A DNA stretch of 39,344 nucleotides, taken from JBCCJA01 sp039045975 (GTDB lineage: Bacteria > Planctomycetota > Planctomycetia > Planctomycetales > Planctomycetaceae). The first letter of the stretch is position 1, and each line of letters opens with the position of its first letter. This document shows positions 1 to 7,940 of the stretch, piece by piece. A model generated the notes under the pieces. It did not search any database. It was not told the DNA's origin and was given only the letters and a program-made list of their open reading frames with translations. A program made the translations under genes and the position numbers. The DNA lies in contig JBCCJA010000038.1 in NCBI GenBank assembly GCA_039045975.1, positions 1 to 39,344 of the forward strand. Direction: 5' to 3'.

Positions 1-82
1 CCCCCGGGGGGCCGCCGCGGGCTTGTGGGACGTGCCGACGCTGCGAAACGTCTCGTCCCGACCACCGTCACCGGAGACCGCC

Positions 83-520
83 ATGCCCGCCTGGCCCGGG
101 GGCCTCTGCCCGAAATGCGGCGTCGACGTCCCGCCGAAGATGGTCCGCTGCCGCGACTGCCGCGTGCTGCTCAACTCCGACCTGACCGACGACACCGTCG
201 AGGTCCCGACCTTCGAGCCGCTCCGCGAGATCACACCCGTCGCCGAAGTCGCCTGCCGTGGTGTCTATGTCGAGTGCGCCGGCTGCCACAAGGAGCTCCG
301 CATCAACGGCAAATACCTCGGCACGCAGGTCCGCTGCAAGCACTGCAACAGCAGCGTCGACCTGACGCCCACGGTGCCGCCCGGAGTGATCGGCGGCTAC
401 CTCGACTGCCCGCACTGCGAGGAGGAGCTCAAACTGACGGCCAAATATTTCGGCCGCCGCGTCGCCTGCCGCCACTGCGACGGGCAGTTGAGGCCCCTCA
501 TGCCGGAGCGCGGTGTTTAA
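83..520 (+). CDS. Triple zinc-ribbon protein, tandem copy 1
   Basis: The 145-residue product contains three Cys-rich modules: CPKCG...CRDC near residues 9-28, then two similar modules of the form C-x2-C, a KYLG/KYFG segment and CKHC/CRHC at about 73-92 and 115-134. Each can form a four-Cys zinc ribbon. No catalytic domain, signal peptide or membrane segment is seen, so a cytoplasmic binding or adaptor role is inferred; partner unknown. The ATG at 83 is chosen over an in-frame ATG at 23 because GGAG lies 7 bases upstream and the protein then aligns end to end with the next gene, which starts almost identically (MPAWPGG versus MAAWPGG). The two form a tandem duplicated pair. Confidence 0.8.
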   Translation: MPAWPGGLCPKCGVDVPPKMVRCRDCRVLLNSDLTDDTVEVPTFEPLREITPVAEVACRGVYVECAGCHKELRINGKYLGTQVRCKHCNSSVDLTPTVPPGVIGGYLDCPHCEEELKLTAKYFGRRVACRHCDGQLRPLMPERGV

Positions 521-691
521 CCCGCACGCCGCCGGCATCCCATCAAAACATATCACTTAAAAGACGCGAGTAGATTCCCCCAGGAAACGCCTGGACATAT
601 CGCCGGGCACGCCCGATAAGGCTTTCACTACGCCCGGCCGCTTACGCCGCGACGGCCGGCAACACGCCCGAAACGTTCGGAGCGCCCACCC

Positions 692-1165
692 ATGGCTGCC
701 TGGCCCGGAGGCCCCTGCCCCTCCTGCGGGAACGACGTCCCGCCGAGCATGATCCGCTGCTGCGAATGCCGGACGCTGCTCAATTCCGACCTCGAAATCT
801 CCGACGTGAAGATCCCGGAGTACGTTCCGCTCCCGGAAACCGACGCCGACCCGGCCCGCACGGTCACGGTCCGCGGCTTCTACTCCTCGTGCGATTCTTG
901 CGGTCACACGCACCGCCTGCGGGCCCGCTACGCCGGCAAGAGAGTCCGCTGCAAGCACTGCGACGCGATGATGCGGACGCCGGCCGACCTGTCGGGGACG
1001 TCCCAGGACGGCCCGAAACTGGCCGCCCTCTACGCCGCGTGTCCCGACTGCGACCGCCCGATCGACTTCGCGGCCGTCGACGTCGGCGCGACGGTCTTTT
1101 GCCAAAGTTGCGGCACCCCCGTGCGGCCCGAGCACGCCCCGGCCGCCGAACCGGCTTCGGTCTGA
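692..1165 (+). CDS. Triple zinc-ribbon protein, tandem copy 2
   Basis: The 157-residue product is a diverged paralogue of the preceding gene. The first module (CPSCG...CCEC) and the linker LLNSDL are nearly shared. The second module is CDSCG, then RYAG and RVRCKHC. The third is CPDC...CQSCG, in which the basic KYFG stretch is replaced by an acidic/neutral segment. GGAG about 9 bases upstream supports the start. The 171-bp gap to copy 1 has a short hairpin near 580-594 and no gene. The gene converges on pheS with only 7 bp between stops. Function is unknown; a metal-binding structural or regulatory role is inferred. Confidence 0.8.
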   Translation: MAAWPGGPCPSCGNDVPPSMIRCCECRTLLNSDLEISDVKIPEYVPLPETDADPARTVTVRGFYSSCDSCGHTHRLRARYAGKRVRCKHCDAMMRTPADLSGTSQDGPKLAALYAACPDCDRPIDFAAVDVGATVFCQSCGTPVRPEHAPAAEPASV

Positions 1166-1172
1166 CCGACGC

Positions 1173-2222
1173 TCAGAACTGCCGCAGGAACCGCAGGTCG
1201 TTCTTGTAGAACTCGCGGATGTCGGGCACGAGGTAACGACGCATCGCGAACCGCTCGACGCCGAGGCCGAACGCGAAACCGGTCACGCCGTCCGGGTCGT
1301 ACCCGACCGCGGTGAACACGTTCGGGTCGACCATGCCGGCCCCGCCGATCTCGATCCACTTCCCGTCCCAGAGCATGTCGACCTCGACCGACGGCTCGGT
1401 GAACGGGAAGAACGACGGCCGGAACCGCACCTCGACGTCGTCGCCGAGGTAGGTCTCCGCGAACAGCCGCAGCACCGTCTTCAGGTGCCCCATGTGGATC
1501 GGCCCCTCGGGCCCGTCGACCGGCGCGACGTACAGTCCTTCCATCTGGTGGAACATGCAGCTGTGCGTCGCGTCCATCGTGTCGGGCCGATAGACGCGGC
1601 CGAGCGACACGATCCGGATCGGCGGCGGCGTCTGCTCCATCACGCGGATCTGCACCGTCGACGTCTGCGACCGCAGCAAGACCGGCCCGCCCGGGCGGTC
1701 CTCGACCGAGCCCGCCTTCTCCGCGACCGACAGGTAAAAGTTATCGAGCGGGTCGCGGGCCGGGTGCTCCCGCGGGATATTCAGCGCGTTGAAGTTGTGC
1801 TGCTCATCCTCCAACTCCGGCCCGTCGACGACGCTGAAGCCGAGCCGCGTCATGATCTCGCGGAACTCGCGGAGCGTCTCGACGACCGGGTGCGGATAAC
1901 CGCGACGCGGCCGGACGCCGGGGAGCGTGACGTCGAAGTCGTCGGCAGGCCCGGCGTCGGCCGTTTCAAGGGCCGCCTTCTTGGCTTCGAAGGCCTCGGT
2001 CACCTTCGTTTTGACGGCGTTGAAGCCCTGCCCGACCGCCTTGCGGTCTTCCGGTGCGGCCTTCCCGACGAGCTGCTGCAGTTCCCGGAGCCTGCCCTTC
2101 TTCGCACCGAGGAACGTCACACGGACCGGTTCGAGGGCTTCCGCCGACTCGGCGGCCTCGATCGCCGCGACGGCCTCGGCCGCGTACTCGTCGAACTGCG
2201 TCTGGGCGTCGGCGGCCGGCAT
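1173..2222 (-). CDS. pheS: Phenylalanyl-tRNA synthetase alpha subunit
   Basis: The 349-residue product is normal length for bacterial PheS, the catalytic subunit of the alpha2beta2 enzyme that charges tRNA-Phe. Visible family features are an N-terminal coiled-coil arm (about 1-90), the class II motif segment HPARDPLDNFYL, LLRSQTSTVQIRVME, the FHQMEGL segment, RFRPSFFPFTEPS, and the C-terminal GLGVERFAMRRY motif 3. The gene is last in an infC-rpmI-rplT-pheS string on the minus strand. The beta subunit gene pheT, often directly downstream, is absent; the next gene is convergent. A 73-bp inverted repeat lies between rplT and pheS. Confidence 0.97.
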   Translation of the reverse strand: MPAADAQTQFDEYAAEAVAAIEAAESAEALEPVRVTFLGAKKGRLRELQQLVGKAAPEDRKAVGQGFNAVKTKVTEAFEAKKAALETADAGPADDFDVTLPGVRPRRGYPHPVVETLREFREIMTRLGFSVVDGPELEDEQHNFNALNIPREHPARDPLDNFYLSVAEKAGSVEDRPGGPVLLRSQTSTVQIRVMEQTPPPIRIVSLGRVYRPDTMDATHSCMFHQMEGLYVAPVDGPEGPIHMGHLKTVLRLFAETYLGDDVEVRFRPSFFPFTEPSVEVDMLWDGKWIEIGGAGMVDPNVFTAVGYDPDGVTGFAFGLGVERFAMRRYLVPDIREFYKNDLRFLRQF

Positions 2223-2267
2223 CTCATCACCCGTCGAAACGACTCTTTCCCGAACGGAAGCCAGGGT

Positions 2268-2340
2268 GAGCGGTGGGCGTCAGCCCTCCGGTCGGTCGAC
2301 GGAGGCCCCACACCCACCGGAAGGCTGACGCCTGCCGCTC
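2268..2340. repeat. Inverted repeat, family A copy 1, between rplT and pheS
   Basis: Two 25-base arms (2268-2292 and 2316-2340) match in inverted orientation with three mismatches. They share the core GGCGTCAGCC and enclose 23 bases. The same core occurs at 3140-3186 and 5082-5124. Lying between co-directional rplT and pheS, the hairpin could attenuate or stabilise the transcript, but it lacks a T-run and looks like a dispersed element. Confidence 0.75.
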
Positions 2341-2351
2341 GCCGGTCGGGC

Positions 2352-2720
2352 TCAGGCAGCCGTCTTCGCCGCGAGGGCGTCCTTCGCGACCGCGACGATC
2401 TCTTCGAAGACCGCCGGTTCGTTGATCGCCAGTTCGCTCAGCGACTTCCGGTCGAGCTCGACCTCGGCCAGCTTCAGGCCGTGCATGAAGGTCGAATACA
2501 TCAGCCCGTGCGGACGCACGGCGGCGTTGATGCGGACGATCCACAGCCGTCGGAACGCCCGCTTCCGGTTCTTGCGGTCGCGGTAGGCATACGCCCGCGA
2601 GCGGATAACCGTCTCTTTGACGGTCCGCAGCAGCTTGCTGCGGCCGCCGCGGTTGCCTTTGGCCTCGTTGAACCAACGCTTGAGCTTCTTACGGCGAGCC
2701 GAGCCGATGCGGGTCCGCAT
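2352..2720 (-). CDS. rplT: 50S ribosomal protein L20
   Basis: The 122-residue product matches bacterial L20, an early 23S rRNA-binding assembly protein. It has the basic N-terminal helix rich in Arg and Lys (first ~60 residues, including RRKKLKRWFNEAKGNRGGR and YRDRKNRKR) and the globular C-terminal half beginning LWIVRINAA and containing YSTFMHGLK. The gene follows rpmI by 83 bases in the conserved infC-rpmI-rplT order. In several bacteria L20 represses this operon by binding its leader RNA; I could not identify such a binding site here. Confidence 0.97.
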   Translation of the reverse strand: MRTRIGSARRKKLKRWFNEAKGNRGGRSKLLRTVKETVIRSRAYAYRDRKNRKRAFRRLWIVRINAAVRPHGLMYSTFMHGLKLAEVELDRKSLSELAINEPAVFEEIVAVAKDALAAKTAA

Positions 2721-2803
2721 AACGATCTACTTTCGATGTTGGCGAAGGGGCGACCGGTCACTCAGACCGGAGGCATCCCGGGGGCCGAACGGAGAAAAAC
2801 CGA

Positions 2804-3004
2804 CTACTTGCCGGGGGCGAGCAACGCCGCGACGGTCTTCGCGACCGTGCCGTCGATCACGCCGTCGAGCCGCAGCCGCTGCTTCCGCGTCCCCGTCTTC
2901 TTGCTCAGACGGTGGTGGCGGTTCGCGGTGCGGTGCTTGAGCTTGCCGGAGGCGGTCACGGTGAACCGCTTCTTCATGCCCTTGTGGGTTTTCAGCTTCG
3001 ACAT
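2804..3004 (-). CDS. rpmI: 50S ribosomal protein L35
   Basis: The 66-residue product has the L35 signature MSKLKTHKGMKKRFTVTASG followed by KLKHRTANRHHRLSKKT, and the normal family length. The ATG at 3004 is chosen because L35 proteins begin at this point; the reading frame stays open upstream but encodes no family sequence. It lies between infC and rplT on the same strand. The 215-bp space to infC is long for this operon and holds a hairpin repeat at 3140-3186. Confidence 0.97.
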   Translation of the reverse strand: MSKLKTHKGMKKRFTVTASGKLKHRTANRHHRLSKKTGTRKQRLRLDGVIDGTVAKTVAALLAPGK

Positions 3005-3139
3005 GACGTGACGCCCGGTACGAAAACACGCGGCCCGCTCGTCAAAACGGGCCGCAGAGTATGCCGAGGCGGCTGTTTCACTTCCAGCCCGCAGGTGCGG
3101 GCGTCGGCGACGTTCACCGCGTCGCAGGATCATCCGGGG

Positions 3140-3186
3140 GCTGACGCCGCCCGGCTCGCCCGCTTGGGCGAGCCCCGGGCGTCAGC
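3140..3186. repeat. Hairpin repeat, family A copy 2, between infC and rpmI
   Basis: Arms 3140-3161 and 3166-3186 form a nearly perfect GC-rich stem of about 21 bp with a CGCTT-type loop. The ends are GCTGACGCC and GGGCGTCAGC, the same core as at 2268-2340. There is no T-run after the stem on either strand, so it is not a canonical intrinsic terminator. It interrupts an operon whose products are needed in fixed ratios. Confidence 0.75.
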
Positions 3187-3219
3187 ACGGGGATGCGTCC
3201 GCGCGACGGCGAACCTCCG

Positions 3220-3741
3220 CTACCGCGGCGCCAACACCGTCGACATCATCCGCGGGCCCTCCATCGAGGGCAGCTTTTCGACCTTCGCGATGTCCTCGAG
3301 CTGGTCGATGACATCCTGCAGGATGTCCTTGCCCCGCTCGTGGTGCGCGTTCTCACGGCCGCGGTAAAGGATCGTGACCTTCACCTTGTCGCGGTGTTCG
3401 AGGAAGCCGCGGGCCCGCTTGATCTTGAAGTCGATATCGTGGTCGCCCGTCTTCGGGCGGAGCCGGATCTCCTTCAGCTCCGGCTGGGCCGACTTGTTCT
3501 TCGCCTGCTTTTTGGACTGCTGGTACTTGTACTTCCCGTAGTCCATGATTTTGCAGACGGGCGGGCGGGCGTCGGCGGCGACCTCGACGAGGTCCATGCC
3601 CGCATCCTGCGCCATCTTCATCGCGTCGGGCGTGGCCACGACGCCGTGCATCTCGCCTTCGGGGCCGACCAGACGGATGGGAGTGATCCGGATCGACTCG
3701 TTCATCCGGGGCCCCTTTTCGGCCACCGGCGCCTCTCGCAT
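3220..3741 (-). CDS. infC: Translation initiation factor IF-3
   Basis: The 173-residue product is IF-3, which binds the 30S subunit and ensures correct start-codon and initiator-tRNA selection. The N-domain contains MNESIRITPIRLVG and the hallmark PPVCKIMDYGKYKY. The C-domain follows with KEIRLRPKTGDHDIDFKI and VKVTILYRGREN. The ATG at 3741 has GGAG about 4 bases upstream; a GTG at 3756 in frame is less well placed, and an internal Met at 3705 marks where family similarity becomes strong. It heads the infC-rpmI-rplT-pheS cluster; fliM precedes it on the same strand with 189 bp between. Confidence 0.96.
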   Translation of the reverse strand: MREAPVAEKGPRMNESIRITPIRLVGPEGEMHGVVATPDAMKMAQDAGMDLVEVAADARPPVCKIMDYGKYKYQQSKKQAKNKSAQPELKEIRLRPKTGDHDIDFKIKRARGFLEHRDKVKVTILYRGRENAHHERGKDILQDVIDQLEDIAKVEKLPSMEGPRMMSTVLAPR

Positions 3742-3930
3742 GGGTCTCCGCAACACAACCTCACTGAAGGATCTGGAATTGGCCGGGCTTCGCCCGCTAC
3801 GACGGTCACCCGCCGATCAAAACCTACAACATCACGACTGTTCTACACGGTCGCCGGCAAACAAAAACGGCCGCCGGTCGCGTTATGTTGGAGATAAGCC
3901 TGCCACAGGTATCTCGAATATCGCGGTCGG

Positions 3931-4998
3931 TCAAGGATCGATCTTCGCCGATGCCTCTTCCGCGGCCGGCGAGCCCGACAGTTTCTCGTCGATCGCGTCA
4001 CCCGCGTGGCGGACCTTGCCGGTCACCCGCACCGCCTTATGCCCCTTAAAATGGCCCGGCGCCGCGTGGTGCGTCGACCGCCCCGCGACATAGACCGTGA
4101 GGCCCTCGCCGACCCCGGTCTTCGTCGTGATGATGTCGCCGACCGACAGCCCGGCGACGTCGGCCGCCGACAGCGTCGTCCGCGCCATCTCGATCGAGAC
4201 CGGCACCTTCGCCCGGCCCAGCCCCGTCTCGAGGCTCGCCTTTTGACGCGGGTCGGCCTCTTTCTTCGTGTACGCCGACCACGTGTCGGACGACAGCTTC
4301 CCGGCCAACGGCTCGATCGTGTTGAACGGGATGCACAGGTTCATGATCCCGCGGATCTCGCCCATCGTGATCTCGAAACTGACGAGCACGATGACCTCGT
4401 TCGGCGGGACGATCTGCACCAGCTGCGGGTTCGACTCGACCTGCGTCACCTTCAAGCCGAGGTCACACAGGTTCGACCACGCCGTCTCCAGCCCGCCGAT
4501 CGCCAGCTTCGTGATCCGCGACACGAGGCGGATTTCGATCTCGGTCAACGGCCGCTGCGGGTGGGCCGACAGCGACGCCGACTTCCCGCCGCCGAGCAGC
4601 CGGTCGACGATCGGGAAGATGATCGACGGGTTGATGTCGAGGATCACGTTCCCCTCGAGCCCCTTCGACTCCAGCAAGTTGAAACAGGTCGGGTTCTCGA
4701 GGCTGAAAACGAACTCCGAATAGGTCAGCTGGTCGACCGAGATCAGCTTCACCTCGACGATCGCCCGCAACATGCCCGACAGCGCCGCACCGAACTCCCG
4801 GCTGAAGCCCTCGTGGAGCGCCTGGAAGGCCCGCATCTGCTCCTTCGAGACCCGTTCCGGACGCTTGAAGTCGTAGACGCTGATCTGCCCGTCGAGCGGG
4901 TCGGCCGACATTGCGGCCTGCGACGCGGTCGTCGCGTCCCCGCCGTCGAGCGCGGCGAGCAACGATTCGACTTCGTTCTGACTGAGGACGTCCGCCAT
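3931..4998 (-). CDS. fliM: Flagellar motor switch protein FliM
   Basis: The 355-residue product is FliM, the C-ring component that binds phosphorylated CheY and switches rotor direction. The N-terminus MADVLSQNEVESLLAAL is the CheY-binding segment, followed by the middle CheC-like domain (about 45-240, with LSGMLRAIVEVKLISVDQLT and the GGG loop) and a C-terminal SpoA/FliN-like domain (about 260-335). It is slightly longer than typical because of an acidic tail. No other flagellar or chemotaxis gene is nearby, so it stands apart from the flagellar clusters where fliM usually sits. Confidence 0.95.
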   Translation of the reverse strand: MADVLSQNEVESLLAALDGGDATTASQAAMSADPLDGQISVYDFKRPERVSKEQMRAFQALHEGFSREFGAALSGMLRAIVEVKLISVDQLTYSEFVFSLENPTCFNLLESKGLEGNVILDINPSIIFPIVDRLLGGGKSASLSAHPQRPLTEIEIRLVSRITKLAIGGLETAWSNLCDLGLKVTQVESNPQLVQIVPPNEVIVLVSFEITMGEIRGIMNLCIPFNTIEPLAGKLSSDTWSAYTKKEADPRQKASLETGLGRAKVPVSIEMARTTLSAADVAGLSVGDIITTKTGVGEGLTVYVAGRSTHHAAPGHFKGHKAVRVTGKVRHAGDAIDEKLSGSPAAEEASAKIDP

Positions 4999-5081
4999 GA
5001 CGGGCGCGAAACCGGGGCGTGGGGAATCCCAGGGAAGCTAGGAAAACCCCGCCGCGCCATGGAAGGGCGGCTTCACGCACA

Positions 5082-5124
5082 CAGGCGAGCCGCGCGGCGT
5101 CAGCCCGCGGATGCGCGTGGGCGA
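5082..5124. repeat. Half copy of repeat family A
   Basis: This single arm resembles the right half of the 3140-3186 hairpin and its flank: GGCGAGCC, then GGCGTCAGC, then GGATGCG. The matching left arm is missing, so it looks like a decayed or solitary unit. It lies in the 360-bp gene-free region 4999-5358 between fliM and proA, which also carries the family B element at 5155-5296. Confidence 0.55.
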
Positions 5125-5154
5125 TCGCCGCCATAGTGGCCTCACTCGCCAAGC

Positions 5155-5296
5155 TGGCCCGACCTCATGGTCGGGTCGCGTAGCGACAAGATGACAGTGA
5201 ATCGAAACCCGAAAGTGTGAAGAAGACCGACCTACCGCCTGTCGCCGAAGTCGACGTCATCCCGTGCCTGCGGCACCCGACCAAGAGGTCGGGCCA
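5155..5296. repeat. REPIN-like element, family B copy 1 (142 bp)
   Basis: Two arms of about 40 bases lie in inverted orientation (left 5155-5194, right 5258-5296). Each arm reads TGGCCCGACC, four bases, GGTCGGGT, then a second small stem and (A/G)(A/G)GATGA. Each can fold into two consecutive stem-loops: CCCGACC/GGTCGGG, then TCGC/GCGA in the left arm and TGCC/GGCA in the right arm. The second stem differs by two compensatory pairs. The 63-base spacer has no gene. A 141-bp copy with the same design lies at 21807-21947. Confidence 0.8.
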
Positions 5297-5358
5297 TCAA
5301 CAAGACTACACGTCCACAAAAAACCTGTTCGCCGTTCGCGACTCCCTGTTCGCTATTT

Positions 5359-6621
5359 TCACCCCCGCACCTGCCCGTCACCCCGCACGACGTATTTCGT
5401 CGTCGTCAGCTCCTCGAGCCCGCACGGGCCCCTTGCGTGGAACTTGTCCGTGCTGATGCCGATCTCGGCCCCGAGGCCGAACTCGTGGCCGTCGTTGAAC
5501 CGCGTGCTCGCGTTGACCATCACCGCCGCCGAGTCGCAACCCGCCACGAACCGCTGCGACGTGCCGATATCCCGCGTCACGATCGATTCGGTGTGCCCCG
5601 AGCCAAAGCGGTTCACGTGCTCGACCGCCGCCTCGACCCCGTCGACGACCTTCACCGACAGGATCAGTGCGAGGTGCTCGGTCGCGTAGTCCTCGTCGGT
5701 CGCCGGCTTCGCCGTCGGCACGAGTTCGAGCGTCCGCGGGCAGCCCCGCAACTCGACCCCGATCCCGTCGAAATGCTCGCCCGCTTTCGGCAGAAACTCG
5801 GCGGCGATCTTCGTGTCGACCAACAGCGTCTCGGCGGCGTTACACACGCCGGGACGCTGGGCCTTGCTGTTCGAGGCGATTTCGATCGCCATCGCGACGT
5901 CGGCGTCGCCATCGACATAGACGTGGCAGATGCCGTCGTAGTGCTTCAACACCGGCATCCGCGCCTCCGTCGCGACCCGCTCGATCAACGACTTCCCGCC
6001 CCGCGGGATCGTCAGGTCGATCAGGTCGCCGAGACCTAAAAATTCGCCGACGAGCTCACGGTCGGTCGACGGCACGACCTGCACCGCCTCGGCCGGCAAA
6101 CCGAACTCCACCGCCGCCCCGCCGAGTACCGCGCTGATCGCACGATTGCTGTGAAGCGCCTCTTTACCGCCCCGCAGGATCACCGCGTTGCCGCTCTTCA
6201 CGCAGAGCGCCGCCGCGTCCGCCGTCACGTTCGGCCGCGATTCATAGATGAAAAATATCACCCCGAGCGGCTCGCGGATCTTCGTGATCGCCAGCCCGTT
6301 CGGCCGCACCCGGCCGCCGATCACCTGTCCGACCGGGTCGGGCAACGCCGCGACCTCTTCGAGCCCGACCGCCATGCCTTCGATCCGTTCCGGCGTCAGC
6401 CGCAGCCGGTCGACCGCGGCCTCGCTGAGGCCGTATCCCGGCGCGGCGGCCAGATCCTTCTCGTTCTCTGCGGCGAGCGTCTCGGCCGCGGCCCGCAGCC
6501 GGTCGGCCGACGCCCGCAACCAGTCGTCCTTCACGCCGCTCCGCACCGACGAGAGCCGACGCGACGCCGTCTTCGCCTTCGTCGCGATGTCGCGGGCGAG
6601 TTTCTGATTCGTGTCCGACAT
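5359..6621 (-). CDS. proA: Glutamate-5-semialdehyde dehydrogenase (gamma-glutamyl phosphate reductase)
   Basis: The 420-residue product reduces gamma-glutamyl phosphate to glutamate semialdehyde with NADPH, the second step of proline synthesis. Family marks include GVIFFIYESRPNVTADAA (about 120-137), KSGNAVILRGGKEA, the nucleotide-binding DLTIPRGGKSLI, the catalytic Cys at residue 260 in GVCNAAETLLVD, and a C-terminal RFNDGHEFGLGAEIGIST. The start is set at the ATG at 6621, where family similarity begins; an upstream in-frame extension to 6714 reads through an inverted repeat and the tail of the preceding gene. proB is not in the window. Confidence 0.96.
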   Translation of the reverse strand: MSDTNQKLARDIATKAKTASRRLSSVRSGVKDDWLRASADRLRAAAETLAAENEKDLAAAPGYGLSEAAVDRLRLTPERIEGMAVGLEEVAALPDPVGQVIGGRVRPNGLAITKIREPLGVIFFIYESRPNVTADAAALCVKSGNAVILRGGKEALHSNRAISAVLGGAAVEFGLPAEAVQVVPSTDRELVGEFLGLGDLIDLTIPRGGKSLIERVATEARMPVLKHYDGICHVYVDGDADVAMAIEIASNSKAQRPGVCNAAETLLVDTKIAAEFLPKAGEHFDGIGVELRGCPRTLELVPTAKPATDEDYATEHLALILSVKVVDGVEAAVEHVNRFGSGHTESIVTRDIGTSQRFVAGCDSAAVMVNASTRFNDGHEFGLGAEIGISTDKFHARGPCGLEELTTTKYVVRGDGQVRG

Positions 6622-6646
6622 GAAAGATCTCGAAATCGAATTATTG

Positions 6647-6698
6647 AGCCGCGACCGAGAGGGGGCGTGTCCGGAAACGCTCCCTGTCGGTCGCGGCT
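6647..6698. repeat. GC-rich hairpin between gdhA and proA
   Basis: A perfect 12-bp stem (AGCCGCGACCGA at 6647-6658 with TCGGTCGCGGCT at 6687-6698) continues inward with two mismatches to a small loop. It occupies nearly all of the gap between the gdhA stop and the proA start. No T-run follows on the minus strand, so it is better seen as a REP-like hairpin that may reduce read-through or protect RNA ends. Confidence 0.7.
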
Positions 6699-6710
6699 GA
6701 ATACCGAGGA

Positions 6711-7940
6711 TCAAACCCCGCCCAGCACCGTCGCGTGGCCGACACGGCCGATGCCGACCAGGAACGCCGCCGTACGCAGCGACACTTTACGCTCCTTCGC
6801 GACCGCCCAGACGTTATCGACGCTCGCGTTCAAGATCGCGTCGAGTTCGGTCCTGATCCGGTCGAGGGTCCACTTGAAGTGCTGACGGTTCTGGACCCAC
6901 TCGAAATAACTGACCGTCACGCCGCCCGCGTTCGCCAAAATATCGGGCAGAACGAGGATGTCCCGGTCGCGGAACACCGCGTCGGCCTCCGGCGTCGTCG
7001 GGCCGTTCGCGGCCTCGATGATCACGTCCGCACGGACGTCCGACGCGTTCTCCTTCGTGAGCACGCCGCCGATCGCGGCCGGTATCAACACGTCGACGTC
7101 GGCCACGAGGACGTCCTCGGCGGCGGAAACGTCGCCGCCCGTGAACCCGCGAACCGTCCGCTCGCGTGTGAAATATTCCTTGAGCGCCGCGATATCGAGA
7201 CCTTCCGGGTTCGATATCGTGCCGTGCCGGTCACCGACCGTCGTCACCTTCCCTCCCCACGCCGACCAATACTCGGCCGCGAACGAACCGACGTTCCCGA
7301 AACCCTGCACCGCCATCGTCGCGCCCTCAAACGGCCGACCGACTTTCTCAAGAATTCGCCGCGCACAGACGACGACTCCGCGGCCGGTCGCCTCTTCGCG
7401 TCCCTCGGCCCCGTGCAACTCGACCGGCTTGCCGGTCACGCAGGCCGGGTTGAAGCCGTGATATTTTTGATATTGGTTCGTGATCCAAGCCATGACCTGC
7501 GCGTCCGTACCCATGTCGGGGGCGGGGATGTCTTTATCCGGGCCGATCACGTCTTGAAGTTCGTCCGTGAACCGCCGCGTGACCTGCTCCAACTCCCCCT
7601 TGCTCAGCGTATTCACATCGACCGCGACGCCCCCCTTCCCGCCGCCATAGGGGATATTCACCACGGCCGTTTTCCAGGTCATCAACGAAGCCAACGCCCG
7701 GGCCTCGTCGTCGTCGACGTGCTTATTGAACCGCAGCCCGCCCTTCATCGGCCCGCGGGCGTTGTTGTGCTGCACGCGATAGCCGATCAGCGTCTCGATC
7801 TCCCCGCTGTCGCGTTCGAACGCGACCTGACAGCGGACTTCCCGTTGCGGCGTGAGCAACAGACGCCGCATGTTCGCGGTGAGGCCCATCAACTCGGCGG
7901 CCTCGTGGAAATAACGTTCGACCGCCGCGGATGCACTCAT
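6711..7940 (-). CDS. gdhA: Glutamate dehydrogenase (Glu/Leu/Phe/Val dehydrogenase family)
   Basis: The 409-residue product catalyses reversible oxidative deamination of an amino acid, most likely glutamate. The substrate domain contains GPMKGGLRF (Lys66), MTWKTAVVNIPYGGGKGG (Lys90, Lys102) and PAPDMGTDAQVMAW. The Rossmann domain contains VQGFGNVGS and later IIEAANGPTTPEAD and LPDILANAGGVTVSYFEW, the usual family blocks. Length fits the ~410-residue hexameric class. Substrate choice between glutamate and branched-chain amino acids cannot be fixed by eye. It is upstream of proA on the same strand, consistent with glutamate and proline metabolism. Confidence 0.93.
   Translation of the reverse strand: MSASAAVERYFHEAAELMGLTANMRRLLLTPQREVRCQVAFERDSGEIETLIGYRVQHNNARGPMKGGLRFNKHVDDDEARALASLMTWKTAVVNIPYGGGKGGVAVDVNTLSKGELEQVTRRFTDELQDVIGPDKDIPAPDMGTDAQVMAWITNQYQKYHGFNPACVTGKPVELHGAEGREEATGRGVVVCARRILEKVGRPFEGATMAVQGFGNVGSFAAEYWSAWGGKVTTVGDRHGTISNPEGLDIAALKEYFTRERTVRGFTGGDVSAAEDVLVADVDVLIPAAIGGVLTKENASDVRADVIIEAANGPTTPEADAVFRDRDILVLPDILANAGGVTVSYFEWVQNRQHFKWTLDRIRTELDAILNASVDNVWAVAKERKVSLRTAAFLVGIGRVGHATVLGGV

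Noticed and set aside
3757..3930. L20-binding leader upstream of infC
   Set aside because: I could not find a convincing pseudoknot or 23S-like mimic by eye.
5155..5296. CRISPR repeat pair
   Set aside because: There are only two units, in inverted not direct orientation, with no regular spacers and no cas genes.
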